A DNA stretch of 64,000 bases from an uncultured Paracoccaceae bacterium (GTDB lineage Bacteria; Pseudomonadota; Alphaproteobacteria; Rhodobacterales; Rhodobacteraceae): positions 186,001 through 250,000 of the forward strand of contig CANMMF010000008.1 in the NCBI GenBank assembly GCA_947498985.1, in the 5' to 3' direction. Position numbers and translations under genes: made by a program. The notes beneath the pieces were generated by a model. The model was not told the origin of the DNA, made no database searches, and saw only the letters and a list, made by a program, of their open reading frames with translations. Below, one piece after another: positions 43,672 to 52,073 of the stretch (positions are counted from its first letter, which is position 1; every line of letters starts with the position of its first letter).

Positions 43672-45243
43672 ATGCAGGCACGGCCCAACTTCCTCATCTT
43701 CATGACCGACCAGCAGCGCGCCGATCACCTTGGCTGTTATGGCAATCCCATCGTGCAGACCCCCAATATCGACGCGCTGGCCGCACGCGGGCAGCGGTTC
43801 GAGCGGTTCTACGTCGCCAACCCGATCTGTCAGTCGAACCGGGCGGCGCTGGCCACCGGGCAGCTGACAAGCGTGAACGGCTGCCGCAAGAACGGCATCC
43901 CGCTCTCGCGCGACAGCACCACCTATGCCGATGTCCTGCGCGCCGCGGGTTACCGCACCGGACTGGTGGGCAAGGCACATTTCCAGAACGTCTCTCCGGT
44001 CCGCGCCAATCCTCCGCCGCATCGGGGTCGCGGCGTGCCGCCCGCGGCACCCTTCGACCTTGCGCTGCGGGCGCAGCGGCAAGGGCCGGACTATGAGCAA
44101 GAGATCCGCGCGCATTGGATGGCCGATCCCGACCGCACCGTGCCCACGCCCTATTACGGCTTTAACCATCTGGCGCTCTGCATCGGCCATGGCGATCAGG
44201 TGGAGGGGCACTACACGCGCTGGCTGCGCGACCGTCTGGAGGGTGCGCCCGATCCGCGCGGGCGGGCGCAGGCGCTGCCCGACGAGGGGCAAGCCGACGC
44301 GCCGCAGATCTGGCGCACCGCCCTGCCCGAAGCGCTCTATCCCACCGGGTTTGTCGGCGAAGAGGCCTGCGCCTTTCTGCAAACCCCCTCTGCCGATCCG
44401 TTCCTGCTAGTCGCGTCCTTTCCCGACCCGCACCATCCTTTCACGCCGCCGGGGCGGTATTTCGACATGTACGACCCGGACGACATGCCACTGCCCGAAA
44501 GCTTCGCGCACCCGACCGGCGCGCGCCGTGACCTGCCCGCGCATATCCGGAAAGTCTACGAGATCGGTGCCGAAAAACCCGACGCCTATTGGCCGTTTCA
44601 CAGCGACGCCCACACCGTCCGCCGCATGATCGCGCTCAATTACGGGACAATCAGCATGATCGACGGTTGGATCGGGCGCATCCTGCAGGCGCTGGAGCGC
44701 TCGGGCCAGGCCGACAATACGGTGGTGATCTTCATGTCCGATCATGGTGATTACATGGGCGATCACGGCACGGTTCTGAAACACGGGCTGCATTCGCAAG
44801 GGCTGATCCGGGTGCCGCTGATCTGGTGCGATCCGATGTCCGGCAAACGCGGCGTGCGTGACCTTCCGGGCAGCGCCATCGATTTTGCGCCGACCCTGCT
44901 GGCGCGCGCAGGCCTGCAGCCGCCCATCGGCATGCAGGGGCAGGATCTGCTGGCCGGGGAGGCCGAGACCCTGCCGGTCCTGATCGAGGATGCCGGGCTC
45001 GCCTTTGCCGATCCCGCCGGGCGCACCGCGAGCCGGACGCTGGTGCATGACGCATGGCGTCTGACCGTGTTCGAAGGCTCTGATCTGGGGGAGCTTTACG
45101 ACCTGCAAGGCGATCCGCATGAGCTGCGCAATCTCTGGGCCGACGCGGAGGCCGCGCCGCGCAGGTCCGAGATGCTGCACCGTCTGGCCGAGCGTCAGAT
45201 GGCGCTGCAGGATGCCGCGCTGATCGCCACGCATCAGGCCTGA
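43672..45243 (+). CDS. Sulfatase/phosphonate-monoester-hydrolase-like enzyme with atypical active-site motif
   Basis: A 523-residue alkaline-phosphatase-superfamily hydrolase. Metal ligands are present at LIFMTDQQRADHLGCY and VIFMSDHGDYMGDHG, and a Lys/His segment at VLKHGLHSQGLIRVPLI. The formylglycine motif reads C-Q-S-N-R (in NPICQSNRAALATG) rather than C-x-[PA]-x-R, so Cys is kept but the third position is Ser; maturation to formylglycine is uncertain. No signal peptide, so it acts in the cytoplasm after uptake. Its place behind the TRAP genes suggests removing a sulfate (or phospho) group from the imported compound. Confidence 0.85.
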   Translation: MQARPNFLIFMTDQQRADHLGCYGNPIVQTPNIDALAARGQRFERFYVANPICQSNRAALATGQLTSVNGCRKNGIPLSRDSTTYADVLRAAGYRTGLVGKAHFQNVSPVRANPPPHRGRGVPPAAPFDLALRAQRQGPDYEQEIRAHWMADPDRTVPTPYYGFNHLALCIGHGDQVEGHYTRWLRDRLEGAPDPRGRAQALPDEGQADAPQIWRTALPEALYPTGFVGEEACAFLQTPSADPFLLVASFPDPHHPFTPPGRYFDMYDPDDMPLPESFAHPTGARRDLPAHIRKVYEIGAEKPDAYWPFHSDAHTVRRMIALNYGTISMIDGWIGRILQALERSGQADNTVVIFMSDHGDYMGDHGTVLKHGLHSQGLIRVPLIWCDPMSGKRGVRDLPGSAIDFAPTLLARAGLQPPIGMQGQDLLAGEAETLPVLIEDAGLAFADPAGRTASRTLVHDAWRLTVFEGSDLGELYDLQGDPHELRNLWADAEAAPRRSEMLHRLAERQMALQDAALIATHQA

Positions 45244-45253
45244 CGGCGGCGTC

Positions 45254-45799
45254 TCAGGCGGACGCGGAGTTCGCCACCCGCCAGTTCCGCAGGCGGCCCG
45301 AAACCTCCGAACCGGCCGCGGCGATCTTTGCCAGCCGCGCGTCATCGGCCCAGAGCCCGCCCAGCACTTCCGCCCGGGACATGTCGAACTCTTCGGAAAC
45401 CGCTGCCCCTTCCAGCGTCAGGTTGGCCATGATCAGTGCGTCCGCAAGCGAGATCCGGCGGGCCTGCGCGCGTGCCAGCGCCAGAACGCCGAGGATCTCG
45501 ACACCGTCGAGGCAGAGCGTATCGGCCTGCAGCTCTTCGGCGCGCAGATCGATGCGGAACCGCGCGCCGCTCAGATCGCAGGCCCCGGCAATATGCGCCC
45601 CGCGCAGCCAGGCGAGGCCCAGAAATGTCGCGCCCCGGGCGCTGAGACCGGCCTTGAAATGCACCTGCGACAGATCGAACCCGCGCAGGCGCAACCCGTC
45701 CAGCACCACAGGCTCTTCGATCACAAGCCCGCGCCCGTCGAAATGCTCGCCATGACGCCAGGGCCGGGTCAGCTCGCCGATCAGCTCTGCCGCGGTCAT
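45254..45799 (-). CDS. Pentapeptide-repeat-like protein
   Basis: A 181-residue protein with loosely repeating A/L-x-L/F-x-x units (LDGLRLRGFDLSQVHFKAG, LRGAHIAGACDLSGARF, LADALIMANLTLEGAAV), predicting a short right-handed beta-solenoid. No enzyme residues are evident. ATG overlaps the stop of the SDR gene (ATGA), and the gene converges on the sulfatase with 10 bp between ends. Role in the operon is unknown; a scaffold or regulatory contact is possible. Confidence 0.7.
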   Translation of the reverse strand: MTAAELIGELTRPWRHGEHFDGRGLVIEEPVVLDGLRLRGFDLSQVHFKAGLSARGATFLGLAWLRGAHIAGACDLSGARFRIDLRAEELQADTLCLDGVEILGVLALARAQARRISLADALIMANLTLEGAAVSEEFDMSRAEVLGGLWADDARLAKIAAAGSEVSGRLRNWRVANSASA

Positions 45800-46524
45800 G
45801 TGAAGACGAAGCCGCGATTGACCGGCAGGGTCTGGCCGGTCAGCGTCAGGGCCGCGTCGCTCAGCAGGAACGCCACGGTGCCCGCGATATCCTCGGGCGG
45901 TTGCGGGCCGGGCACGGCGCGGCCTTCCTCATATTGGGCATGGCGCGCGCGCGGGACGTAATCGGTGCTTTCGGTGGTCAGGATCCCCGGCGCAATGGCC
46001 GTGACGCCGATGCCGTCGGGGCCCAGCTCGCGGGCAAAGGACCGGGTCATCGAGATCACCGCCCCCTTGGAGGCCACGTAGGACATCAGGTTCGGCGCGC
46101 CCCAGAGCGCGGTGTCGGACGCCAGGTTCACGATCCGGCCGCTGCCCGCGGCGCGCAGCTGCGGCGCCAGCGCGCGGATTGCAAGCCAGGTGCCGCGCAC
46201 GTTGATCTCCATCACCCGGTCCCAGGTCTCGATCTCGACCTCTTCAAAGCCGATGCCGCCGATGCCGGTGGCAACCGCGCCGTTGTTGAGCAGCCCGTGC
46301 AACGGCCCCTCGACCGTCCGGCCCAGGGCCGCGATGCTGTCTGGATCGCGCAGGTCGAGCGGCAGGAACCGCGCGCCCAGCTCCTGGGCGAGCGCGCGGC
46401 CCTCCTCTTGCAGGATATCGGCGATCAGCAGCTCGGCCCCTGCCCCGGCCAGATGCCGGGCCAGCACGGCCCCCAGTCCCCGCGCACCCCCGGTGACGAG
46501 GATGCGGCGTCCCGAGAGGCTCAT
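45796..46524 (-). CDS. Short-chain dehydrogenase/reductase
   Basis: A 242-residue classical SDR with everything in place: VTGGARGLGAVLA, LNNGAVATG, catalytic Ser in VNLASDTALW, Tyr/Lys in MSYVASKGAVISM, and the PG motif AIAPGILTTES. Placed after a Rieske oxygenase gene, it may oxidise a cis-dihydrodiol to the catechol, as BphB/NahB-type SDRs do. Overlaps the Rieske gene by 4 bp (ATGA). Confidence 0.9.
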   Translation of the reverse strand: MSLSGRRILVTGGARGLGAVLARHLAGAGAELLIADILQEEGRALAQELGARFLPLDLRDPDSIAALGRTVEGPLHGLLNNGAVATGIGGIGFEEVEIETWDRVMEINVRGTWLAIRALAPQLRAAGSGRIVNLASDTALWGAPNLMSYVASKGAVISMTRSFARELGPDGIGVTAIAPGILTTESTDYVPRARHAQYEEGRAVPGPQPPEDIAGTVAFLLSDAALTLTGQTLPVNRGFVFT

Positions 46525-47564
46525 TCAGCGGCCAGCGCGGCGGCGTCCTCGGCGGCGATCTGTGCCTTGGCGGCGCGCGTCAGCGCCCGGCGCAGATGCG
46601 CCACGCCAATGTCGTGCTGGTAGAGCATCTCGCGGGTGCGGGCATCATCCGGCATCGCCTCGAGCATCACCCGGTCCTGTTCCAGCACGTTCCAGTGCCG
46701 CTCCTCGAGCGTTGCGCGATAGAGAAAACGCCAGCTTTCGCGGTCGAACCCCTCGACCTTGCGCATCCGCCAGAAAAACACCTTGCAGCGCTGCGGGCCC
46801 ATCGGGGTCACGTAGCCGAGGATGCGCATATGCCCTCCCGGCCCTGCGGCGGGCGGATAGGGGATGTCGAGATGGCAGAACATGCCGCCGTCCTCGAGCG
46901 CGAAATCGACCCAGTCGAAGTTTTCGCCGACCTGCCCCACGCGGCTCACACGGAAACCGTCGTCGCGATCGTCGAGCTCGAGCAGATCCTGCTTGGAGCC
47001 GAAGGCCAGCGTGAAGCTTTCCGCATGCAGATAACAGCCATGCATCGGGTCGGCGAGGTTGTCGAGCGCGTAGCGGTAATTCACGTCCCAGATCGCGGTG
47101 CAGAGGAACCCGGTCCAGGCCGGATCGGAAAGCTCCACGGGCAGCGGCAGCTTGTGTGGCGTGTCCTCCTCGTTTTCGGACATGAAGACAAAGACCGCGT
47201 CGCTCACTTCCTGCACCCTGAAGGCGCGCAGCGCCTTGCGGCCTTCCATCGGGCAATCGGGCATCGCGGGCACCTGCTGCACGGTGCCGGTGCCATCGAC
47301 GATCACGCCGTGATACCGGCAGCCTATATGGCCGCCATGCACTTCGCCATAGCTCAGCGGCGCGCCGCGATGCGGGCAGAAATCCTCGATGCAGCGGATC
47401 TCGCCGGCGGCGTCGCGCCAGAGCACCATCCTTGTGCCCAGCGCCACCGCGCCGTAGGGCCGGTCGCTGCGGATCTCCACGGATTTCGCCACCGGGTACC
47501 ATTGGTTCCGGAGGCCTTCGTTGATGCGGGCCTCGACCCGCGCTCTGGTGTCCTGCGTCGTCAT
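46521..47564 (-). CDS. Rieske-type aromatic ring-hydroxylating oxygenase, terminal component
   Basis: A 347-residue oxygenase: N-terminal Rieske [2Fe-2S] domain with CPHRG and CRYHG boxes (about residues 58-82), and a C-terminal catalytic domain with the mononuclear iron site NLADPMHGCYLHAESF (two His) plus a late Asp. Layout fits the phthalate/vanillate-type alpha-only oxygenases that hydroxylate or O-demethylate. No reductase or ferredoxin gene lies in the window, so electrons must come from elsewhere. ATG 47564 has GGGGAGG at a long spacing. Confidence 0.92.
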   Translation of the reverse strand: MTTQDTRARVEARINEGLRNQWYPVAKSVEIRSDRPYGAVALGTRMVLWRDAAGEIRCIEDFCPHRGAPLSYGEVHGGHIGCRYHGVIVDGTGTVQQVPAMPDCPMEGRKALRAFRVQEVSDAVFVFMSENEEDTPHKLPLPVELSDPAWTGFLCTAIWDVNYRYALDNLADPMHGCYLHAESFTLAFGSKQDLLELDDRDDGFRVSRVGQVGENFDWVDFALEDGGMFCHLDIPYPPAAGPGGHMRILGYVTPMGPQRCKVFFWRMRKVEGFDRESWRFLYRATLEERHWNVLEQDRVMLEAMPDDARTREMLYQHDIGVAHLRRALTRAAKAQIAAEDAAALAAE

Positions 47565-47598
47565 CTGGCGTCGCGCCTCCCCTGTCTCTCGCGGGCGC

Positions 47599-47925
47599 TC
47601 ACGCGCCAAATCCGTTCTCGTCATAAGCCGCATCCAACCCGGCATTGAGCGTCTCGAGCTCTGCCGCCACGCTGTCCGCGGTCCAGTCGGTCCGCCCCGA
47701 GGACGGTGCCGGAACCGCTTTTTCGGCAAGCCCTGCCGCCACCGCCTCCGGGCCCGACACGCCTTGCGCATAGACCTCCATCAGCGCTTCGGCAAAGCGC
47801 GTCTCGTCCGGGGTGAGTTGTCGCCCAAGGCTCTGATGCGCCAGCTCCGGGCGCCCCAGTTCCGATTGCGCCGCGGCCAGCACCGCCTTGAAGGCGTCCG
47901 GTTTCGCTGTCTGTTCCTGTGCCAT
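47599..47925 (-). CDS. Small recombinase-like HTH protein, Rieske-associated
   Basis: A 108-residue protein. The central part (TRFAEALMEVYAQGVSGPEAVAAGL, then WTADSVAAELETL) follows the pattern of the short 'recombinase-like helix-turn-helix' proteins (helix, L.xLVxxLN-type, P...WT...F..E...L) often found beside Rieske oxygenase genes. It has no serine-recombinase catalytic domain. Possibly a small regulator or assembly helper; function not established. Confidence 0.65.
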   Translation of the reverse strand: MAQEQTAKPDAFKAVLAAAQSELGRPELAHQSLGRQLTPDETRFAEALMEVYAQGVSGPEAVAAGLAEKAVPAPSSGRTDWTADSVAAELETLNAGLDAAYDENGFGA

Positions 47926-47934
47926 GTCGCCCCC

Positions 47935-48891
47935 TTATCCTTTTGCGTAGACCGCGCCATCGTCACCCGCGGTGCCGATCACGGTCCAGAGCGTTGCGGC
48001 ACCCGCGCCGGGGTTGCGCAGGTAATGCGCCTGTCCCGCCGGTGTCTTGACCAGATCGCGCGGCCCAAGCTCGACCACCGCCTCGTCGCCATTGGCATCG
48101 ACCCAGACCACCTCGACCGCACCTTCGAGACACAGCACCGCGTCCTCGGCACTGCGGGTGAAGGGGGCCAGTGCCGCGCCTGCGGGCAGGCCCCACATCT
48201 CCTTTCGGCAGGTGTCATGGGCGATCGCACCCGGCGCGTCGCCGACATAGACCTTGCGGGTCAGGCCCGCCGCGTCCCGGATCGTCGGCAATTCGTGATG
48301 GCGCACCACGTAATCCGACATGAGCTTCTGCAGCGGATGCGCGCCACGCCGGTCGAAGGCCAGCGTCTTGCCGGGCTCGGCGCCAAAGCTGCGCGCCAGC
48401 TCGCTCGGATGCTCCTTGGGGTGGTAGTGATAGACCGGCGGCAGCGGTTTGCCGACATCGACCGAGATCGACATCATCACCGGCTCCACCCCGTCGACAC
48501 GGAACCCGTGGCCGATCTCGCGGGCGTTGAGGATCATGTCCCTGGGGCCGAGATTGACCTCCACCACCTCGCCGTCGCGCTCCCAGCCGACGATCAGCGC
48601 GCCGTCGATGATCAGGAAGCTTTCCTCGATCTCGTGGCTGTGGCAGGCGGCGTAGCGGCCCGGTTCCTTGTAGATCAGGCTGAGCGTGAAATTATCGGGT
48701 TTCAGCGTCGAGGTATCGCCGACCTTGGGCGACCCGCCCGCCCCGATATAGCGCATCTGCGCGCGGGCCAGCTCGTCAAAGCCGCTGTTGGAGGGAAACG
48801 CGTTCCAGTCGAAGGTCTTGTCGGTGAACCGCCCGGTATTGGCGGCAAGACGGTCGGCAAGCGTCAGGCCGTCTGTGGTCTCGATATTCAT
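47935..48891 (-). CDS. Two-domain cupin, gentisate-dioxygenase-like
   Basis: A 318-residue bicupin. The N-terminal barrel has a metal site (CHSHEIEESFLII, then His in REIGHGFRV), as in gentisate 1,2-dioxygenase and related ring-cleaving cupins. The C-terminal barrel (GLPAGAALAPFTRSAEDAVLCLEG) lacks the HxH pair and is probably structural. Start ATG 48891 has GGGGAG. First gene of the opposite-strand operon. Ring cleavage of a hydroxylated aromatic is likely; a sugar or ureidoglycine-type cupin role cannot be excluded. Confidence 0.78.
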   Translation of the reverse strand: MNIETTDGLTLADRLAANTGRFTDKTFDWNAFPSNSGFDELARAQMRYIGAGGSPKVGDTSTLKPDNFTLSLIYKEPGRYAACHSHEIEESFLIIDGALIVGWERDGEVVEVNLGPRDMILNAREIGHGFRVDGVEPVMMSISVDVGKPLPPVYHYHPKEHPSELARSFGAEPGKTLAFDRRGAHPLQKLMSDYVVRHHELPTIRDAAGLTRKVYVGDAPGAIAHDTCRKEMWGLPAGAALAPFTRSAEDAVLCLEGAVEVVWVDANGDEAVVELGPRDLVKTPAGQAHYLRNPGAGAATLWTVIGTAGDDGAVYAKG

Positions 48892-48953
48892 GTCGATCTC
48901 CCCGTCGAATTGCTTGATCCCACCTTGCCGAAAGATCGATTTCCTGAGAAGAA

Positions 48954-48975
48954 CGCGTTTCACCGGCAAAACGCG
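48954..48975. promoter_or_regulatory. Inverted repeat before the second iclR gene
   Basis: CGCGTTT-N8-AAACGCG, perfect 7-bp arms, ending 9 bp upstream of the GTG start. It could be an operator for IclR-2 or a 5' UTR hairpin covering its ribosome site. It does not resemble operators A/B, so the two IclR proteins probably bind different sequences. Confidence 0.5.
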
Positions 48976-48984
48976 AGGCCCATC

Positions 48985-49713
48985 GTGAGCGATCCCTATC
49001 TGGTGCCCGGCCTTGTGCGCGGGCTTGCGGCGCTGAAATCCTTCAGCCCGCAGCGGCCCGAGCAGAGCCTCGCCGATATCGCGCGCGCGCTCGGGGTGAC
49101 GCGCTCGGCGGCGTTTCGCACCGTGCACACGCTGGTCTCCGAAGGGTATCTGCTGCAGGTTCCCGGGCAGACGCGCTACCGGCTGGGCCCGCAGGTGCTG
49201 CATCTGAGCTATGGCTACCACGCCAGCCGCGAGTTGCTGGAAGTGGCGCAGATGCCACTGGAGGCGCTGCGGGACGAGCTTGACTGGTCCACCCATCTGG
49301 GTGTGCTCGACCGGCGTCACGTGCTCTACCTGATCCGCAGCCCGGCAACCGACGGTCTGTCGTCGCTGGTGCATGTGGGCAGCCGTCTGCCCGCCTCGCA
49401 AACCGCGATGGGCCGGCTGTTGCTGGCGCAGAAATCGGAGCAGGAGCTGCGCAGGCTGATGGCCGACCGGCCGAAAGCCGAGCTGGACGCGGTGCTGCGC
49501 AGCCGGGCGCGGGACGCGGCCTCCGACACGGTTATGCATGAAGGACAGTTCGAAAGCGGGCTCTGCAGCGTGGCCGCCCCGGTGCGCGACATGTCCGGCG
49601 CGGTGATCGCCGCGATCAGCGCCACCAAGACCGCCGAACGCATCGCGCCCGAGGTCCGGCAGGCAGTGCGCGCCAGCGCGCATGCGATCAGCCGGGGGCT
49701 TGGGGCGGCCTGA
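48985..49713 (+). CDS. IclR-family regulator (second)
   Basis: A 242-residue regulator: HTH in LADIARALGVTRSAAFRTVHTLVSEGYLL, effector domain with STHLGVLDRRHVLYLIR, QTAMGRLLLAQKS and GLCSVAAPVRDMSGAVIAAIS. The GTG at 48985 with GAGG six bases upstream is the start; no ATG is available. Divergent from the cupin-Rieske operon (93 bp between starts), its likely target. Confidence 0.9.
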   Translation: MSDPYLVPGLVRGLAALKSFSPQRPEQSLADIARALGVTRSAAFRTVHTLVSEGYLLQVPGQTRYRLGPQVLHLSYGYHASRELLEVAQMPLEALRDELDWSTHLGVLDRRHVLYLIRSPATDGLSSLVHVGSRLPASQTAMGRLLLAQKSEQELRRLMADRPKAELDAVLRSRARDAASDTVMHEGQFESGLCSVAAPVRDMSGAVIAAISATKTAERIAPEVRQAVRASAHAISRGLGAA

Positions 49714-49789
49714 CGGCAGACTTTGGCGCGCCCGTCCGCGCGGTCACGCAAGCGCGGCCTGCGCGCTTGCGGCATGGCTTGCGATCCTG

Positions 49790-50953
49790 TCAGAACGCGT
49801 GCCAACGGCCATGGCCGGTCAGATCGGCATCCCCCGCCGCCACCTCCGACAGATAGGCCTTGATCGGGCGTCCGCATCCGCGCGCGTAATCGCGCGAGAC
49901 CATCTGCCAGTCGATCCCGGCGGCGAGGTGCCAGGGCGGGCCGGTGTCGTCTCCGGCACGCGCGGCGCTTTCGGGCCCATGCGCGTTGCCCTTCGGATAG
50001 ACGATCACCCGCCGCCCTTCCTCGAACGCCTCGAAGGACTGGGCCCAGGCCTCCTTGCCCCAGAGCAGCGTCATCGCCCCGGCGCGCGGATCGTATTCGG
50101 CGGTAAAGAGCGTGCCGAACCCCTCCGCATGGCGATCCTGCAGCAAGGGCGGTTTCAGGAACGCCCCGCGCAGCTTTCGCGGCCCCGCGCGCATCTTTCG
50201 CAAGAACGCGTGCCGCTCGAAGGTGCGGGTGAAGCGTGGCCTCTCGGCGGGGTGCTGCCCGCTCTGATGGTTGGTCGCCACCGCATGTGGCATCCGGCGC
50301 AGCCCGCCCCCGGGCTGCATTTCGACGCTCGCAGTGTTGCGGTGCGCATCCGCAAGCACAACGTTATAGGCCATGTGCGAGGGCACGCGCCGCAGCACCT
50401 CCACCGCCTGATCCACCGTGTCACAGGTCTCCAGCACGTAGCGCAGGATCGTGGTGATGCCGAAGCCCGGCGCGGTCTCCGAACGGCCGCCATAGGCCAG
50501 CGCCACGGCCAGCCCGGCGGCGTTGATGCCATCCGAAAGCCCCCAGAGGAACTCCGACATGCCCATCACCGGACGGCCCGTCCAGCGCGTGCAGAGCAAA
50601 AGCCCTTCGTTCAGCTCCGGCGACAGATCGTAATTGCGCACCAGCCGCACATGTTTGCGGCCCGCCACCGCGGCCACCGAGCAGCCGCCAAGATATCGCG
50701 GCGGGCACCAGGTGGACAGAAACCGCGCCGCGCGGTCCGATCCGCCTGCAATGCCGACCAGCCTGTCATAAACCGGCAATAGCTCCGGCATGTGCAGCCG
50801 CAGCGCCGCCCGGCACGCCGCGCGGGACGGTCCCTGATCGCCGCCGCGCGCCCTGAACCACGCCTCGTAGGCGGGCCAGGAACGCTGCCAGCGTGCCGCC
50901 CATTTGGGTCCCGGCGCGGCCTCCTCGACCGCATCGAATGTCATCTGCGCCAT
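49790..50953 (-). CDS. C45-family autoproteolytic acyltransferase/amidohydrolase
   Basis: A 387-residue Ntn-hydrolase of the penicillin-V acyl-CoA:6-APA acyltransferase group. The predicted self-cleavage nucleophile is Cys91 in YLGGCSVAAVAG, followed by the conserved RNYDLSPEL, LWGLSDGINAAGLAVAL and ATNHQSGQHP blocks. No signal peptide. It starts 1 bp after the stop of the esterase gene, so the two are one operon. It probably hydrolyses or transfers an acyl group on an amide; substrate unknown. Confidence 0.85.
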   Translation of the reverse strand: MAQMTFDAVEEAAPGPKWAARWQRSWPAYEAWFRARGGDQGPSRAACRAALRLHMPELLPVYDRLVGIAGGSDRAARFLSTWCPPRYLGGCSVAAVAGRKHVRLVRNYDLSPELNEGLLLCTRWTGRPVMGMSEFLWGLSDGINAAGLAVALAYGGRSETAPGFGITTILRYVLETCDTVDQAVEVLRRVPSHMAYNVVLADAHRNTASVEMQPGGGLRRMPHAVATNHQSGQHPAERPRFTRTFERHAFLRKMRAGPRKLRGAFLKPPLLQDRHAEGFGTLFTAEYDPRAGAMTLLWGKEAWAQSFEAFEEGRRVIVYPKGNAHGPESAARAGDDTGPPWHLAAGIDWQMVSRDYARGCGRPIKAYLSEVAAGDADLTGHGRWHAF

Positions 50954-50954
50954 C

Positions 50955-52043
50955 TCAACACCCCTTTCCGCTGGCATCCTGTTCGAAAAAGAAGCGGACC
51001 ATCTCGGCGCTGGCATCGGGGCCGTTCGGGTCGGCAAAGGAGCCTCCGGCCTGCCCGCCGGACCAGGCGTGGCCCAGCCCGTCCACCACCCATTCCTCGA
51101 CCTGCGTGCGGCCACAGGGCGCGGTCGAGACGGTGCGGGTGAAGGCGCGCCCGCCGACCTCTCCGTCGGTGCAGATCTGCACGGTCTGGCCTGCGCCGCG
51201 CGACAGCGCGTCGCGCGCGATCCCGGCGCCGTTCATCGGGTGCACGGTGCTGTCGGCGCTGCCGTGAAAGATGATGGTACGTGTGGCCGGGCCCGTTGCG
51301 TGGACCTGCGCCGCATCCGCGCCGCGCCCGGCCATGGCCGCAAAGGCCGAGGGCACGTCATGGGCGACCCCAAAAGGCAGACCGGAATGCGCGCCGACCG
51401 CGGCAAACACATCGCCGTAGGCCTGTCCGAGGATCACCGCCATCGCCGCCCCCGCCGACAGCCCGGCCACGAAGATCCGCGCCTTCGGCACCTGATGGTC
51501 CTGAGCCACCCGACGGGCCAGACCGGCGAGGATCGCAGGCTCGCCCCGGTCGCGCCGCTGATCGCCCCGGCTGAACCAGTTCCAGCAGGATTGCGCGTTA
51601 TCGCCCCGCGACTGCTCGGGATAGAGCACCACAAAGCGCTCCGTCTCGGCCAGGTTGTTCATTCCGGTAGCACGGGCGAAATCCTCCGGCGTCTGCGTGC
51701 AGCCATGCAGCATGACCACAAGACCGCGGACGCCCTGTGCCGCGCTGGCGGGCACATAGAGCCGGTAATTGCGGCTGCCCGCGTCACAGGCAAAGCGGTC
51801 CTGCCGGAACTCCGCGCCCTGGGGTATGGGCACGCCTGTGTCTGCTCCGCGGGTAAGGCCCGAGAGCATGTCGGCAAGGCCGGGGGCGCTCATGGGCGTT
51901 TCGCCGCCCTGCGGCTCCGAGGCCGCGGGCATGAGCCCGTGTTGCGCCAGCGTGCGCCGGACCAGATCATTGGCCGCCTCCAGCTGATCTGCGCGCATAG
52001 CGGGACCGGACGGGCGCATGGCGCCCGCGTCAAACTTGAACAT
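50955..52043 (-). CDS. PHB depolymerase/LpqC-type esterase
   Basis: A 362-residue alpha/beta hydrolase of the extracellular catalytic-domain type 1 PHB depolymerase family (also feruloyl/acetylxylan esterases): oxyanion VVMLHGCTQTP, nucleophile Ser196 in VAGLSAGAAMAV, Asp in FHGSADSTVHP, His in GLGHAWSGG. The approximately 80-residue N-terminal extension has no Sec signal, so it may act inside the cell. Middle gene of an RHH-esterase-C45 operon; RHH genes commonly precede this esterase in Rhodobacterales. Confidence 0.87.
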   Translation of the reverse strand: MFKFDAGAMRPSGPAMRADQLEAANDLVRRTLAQHGLMPAASEPQGGETPMSAPGLADMLSGLTRGADTGVPIPQGAEFRQDRFACDAGSRNYRLYVPASAAQGVRGLVVMLHGCTQTPEDFARATGMNNLAETERFVVLYPEQSRGDNAQSCWNWFSRGDQRRDRGEPAILAGLARRVAQDHQVPKARIFVAGLSAGAAMAVILGQAYGDVFAAVGAHSGLPFGVAHDVPSAFAAMAGRGADAAQVHATGPATRTIIFHGSADSTVHPMNGAGIARDALSRGAGQTVQICTDGEVGGRAFTRTVSTAPCGRTQVEEWVVDGLGHAWSGGQAGGSFADPNGPDASAEMVRFFFEQDASGKGC

Positions 52044-52073
52044 TTTTTCTTTCCTTATATGAGGTTGCCGGGC

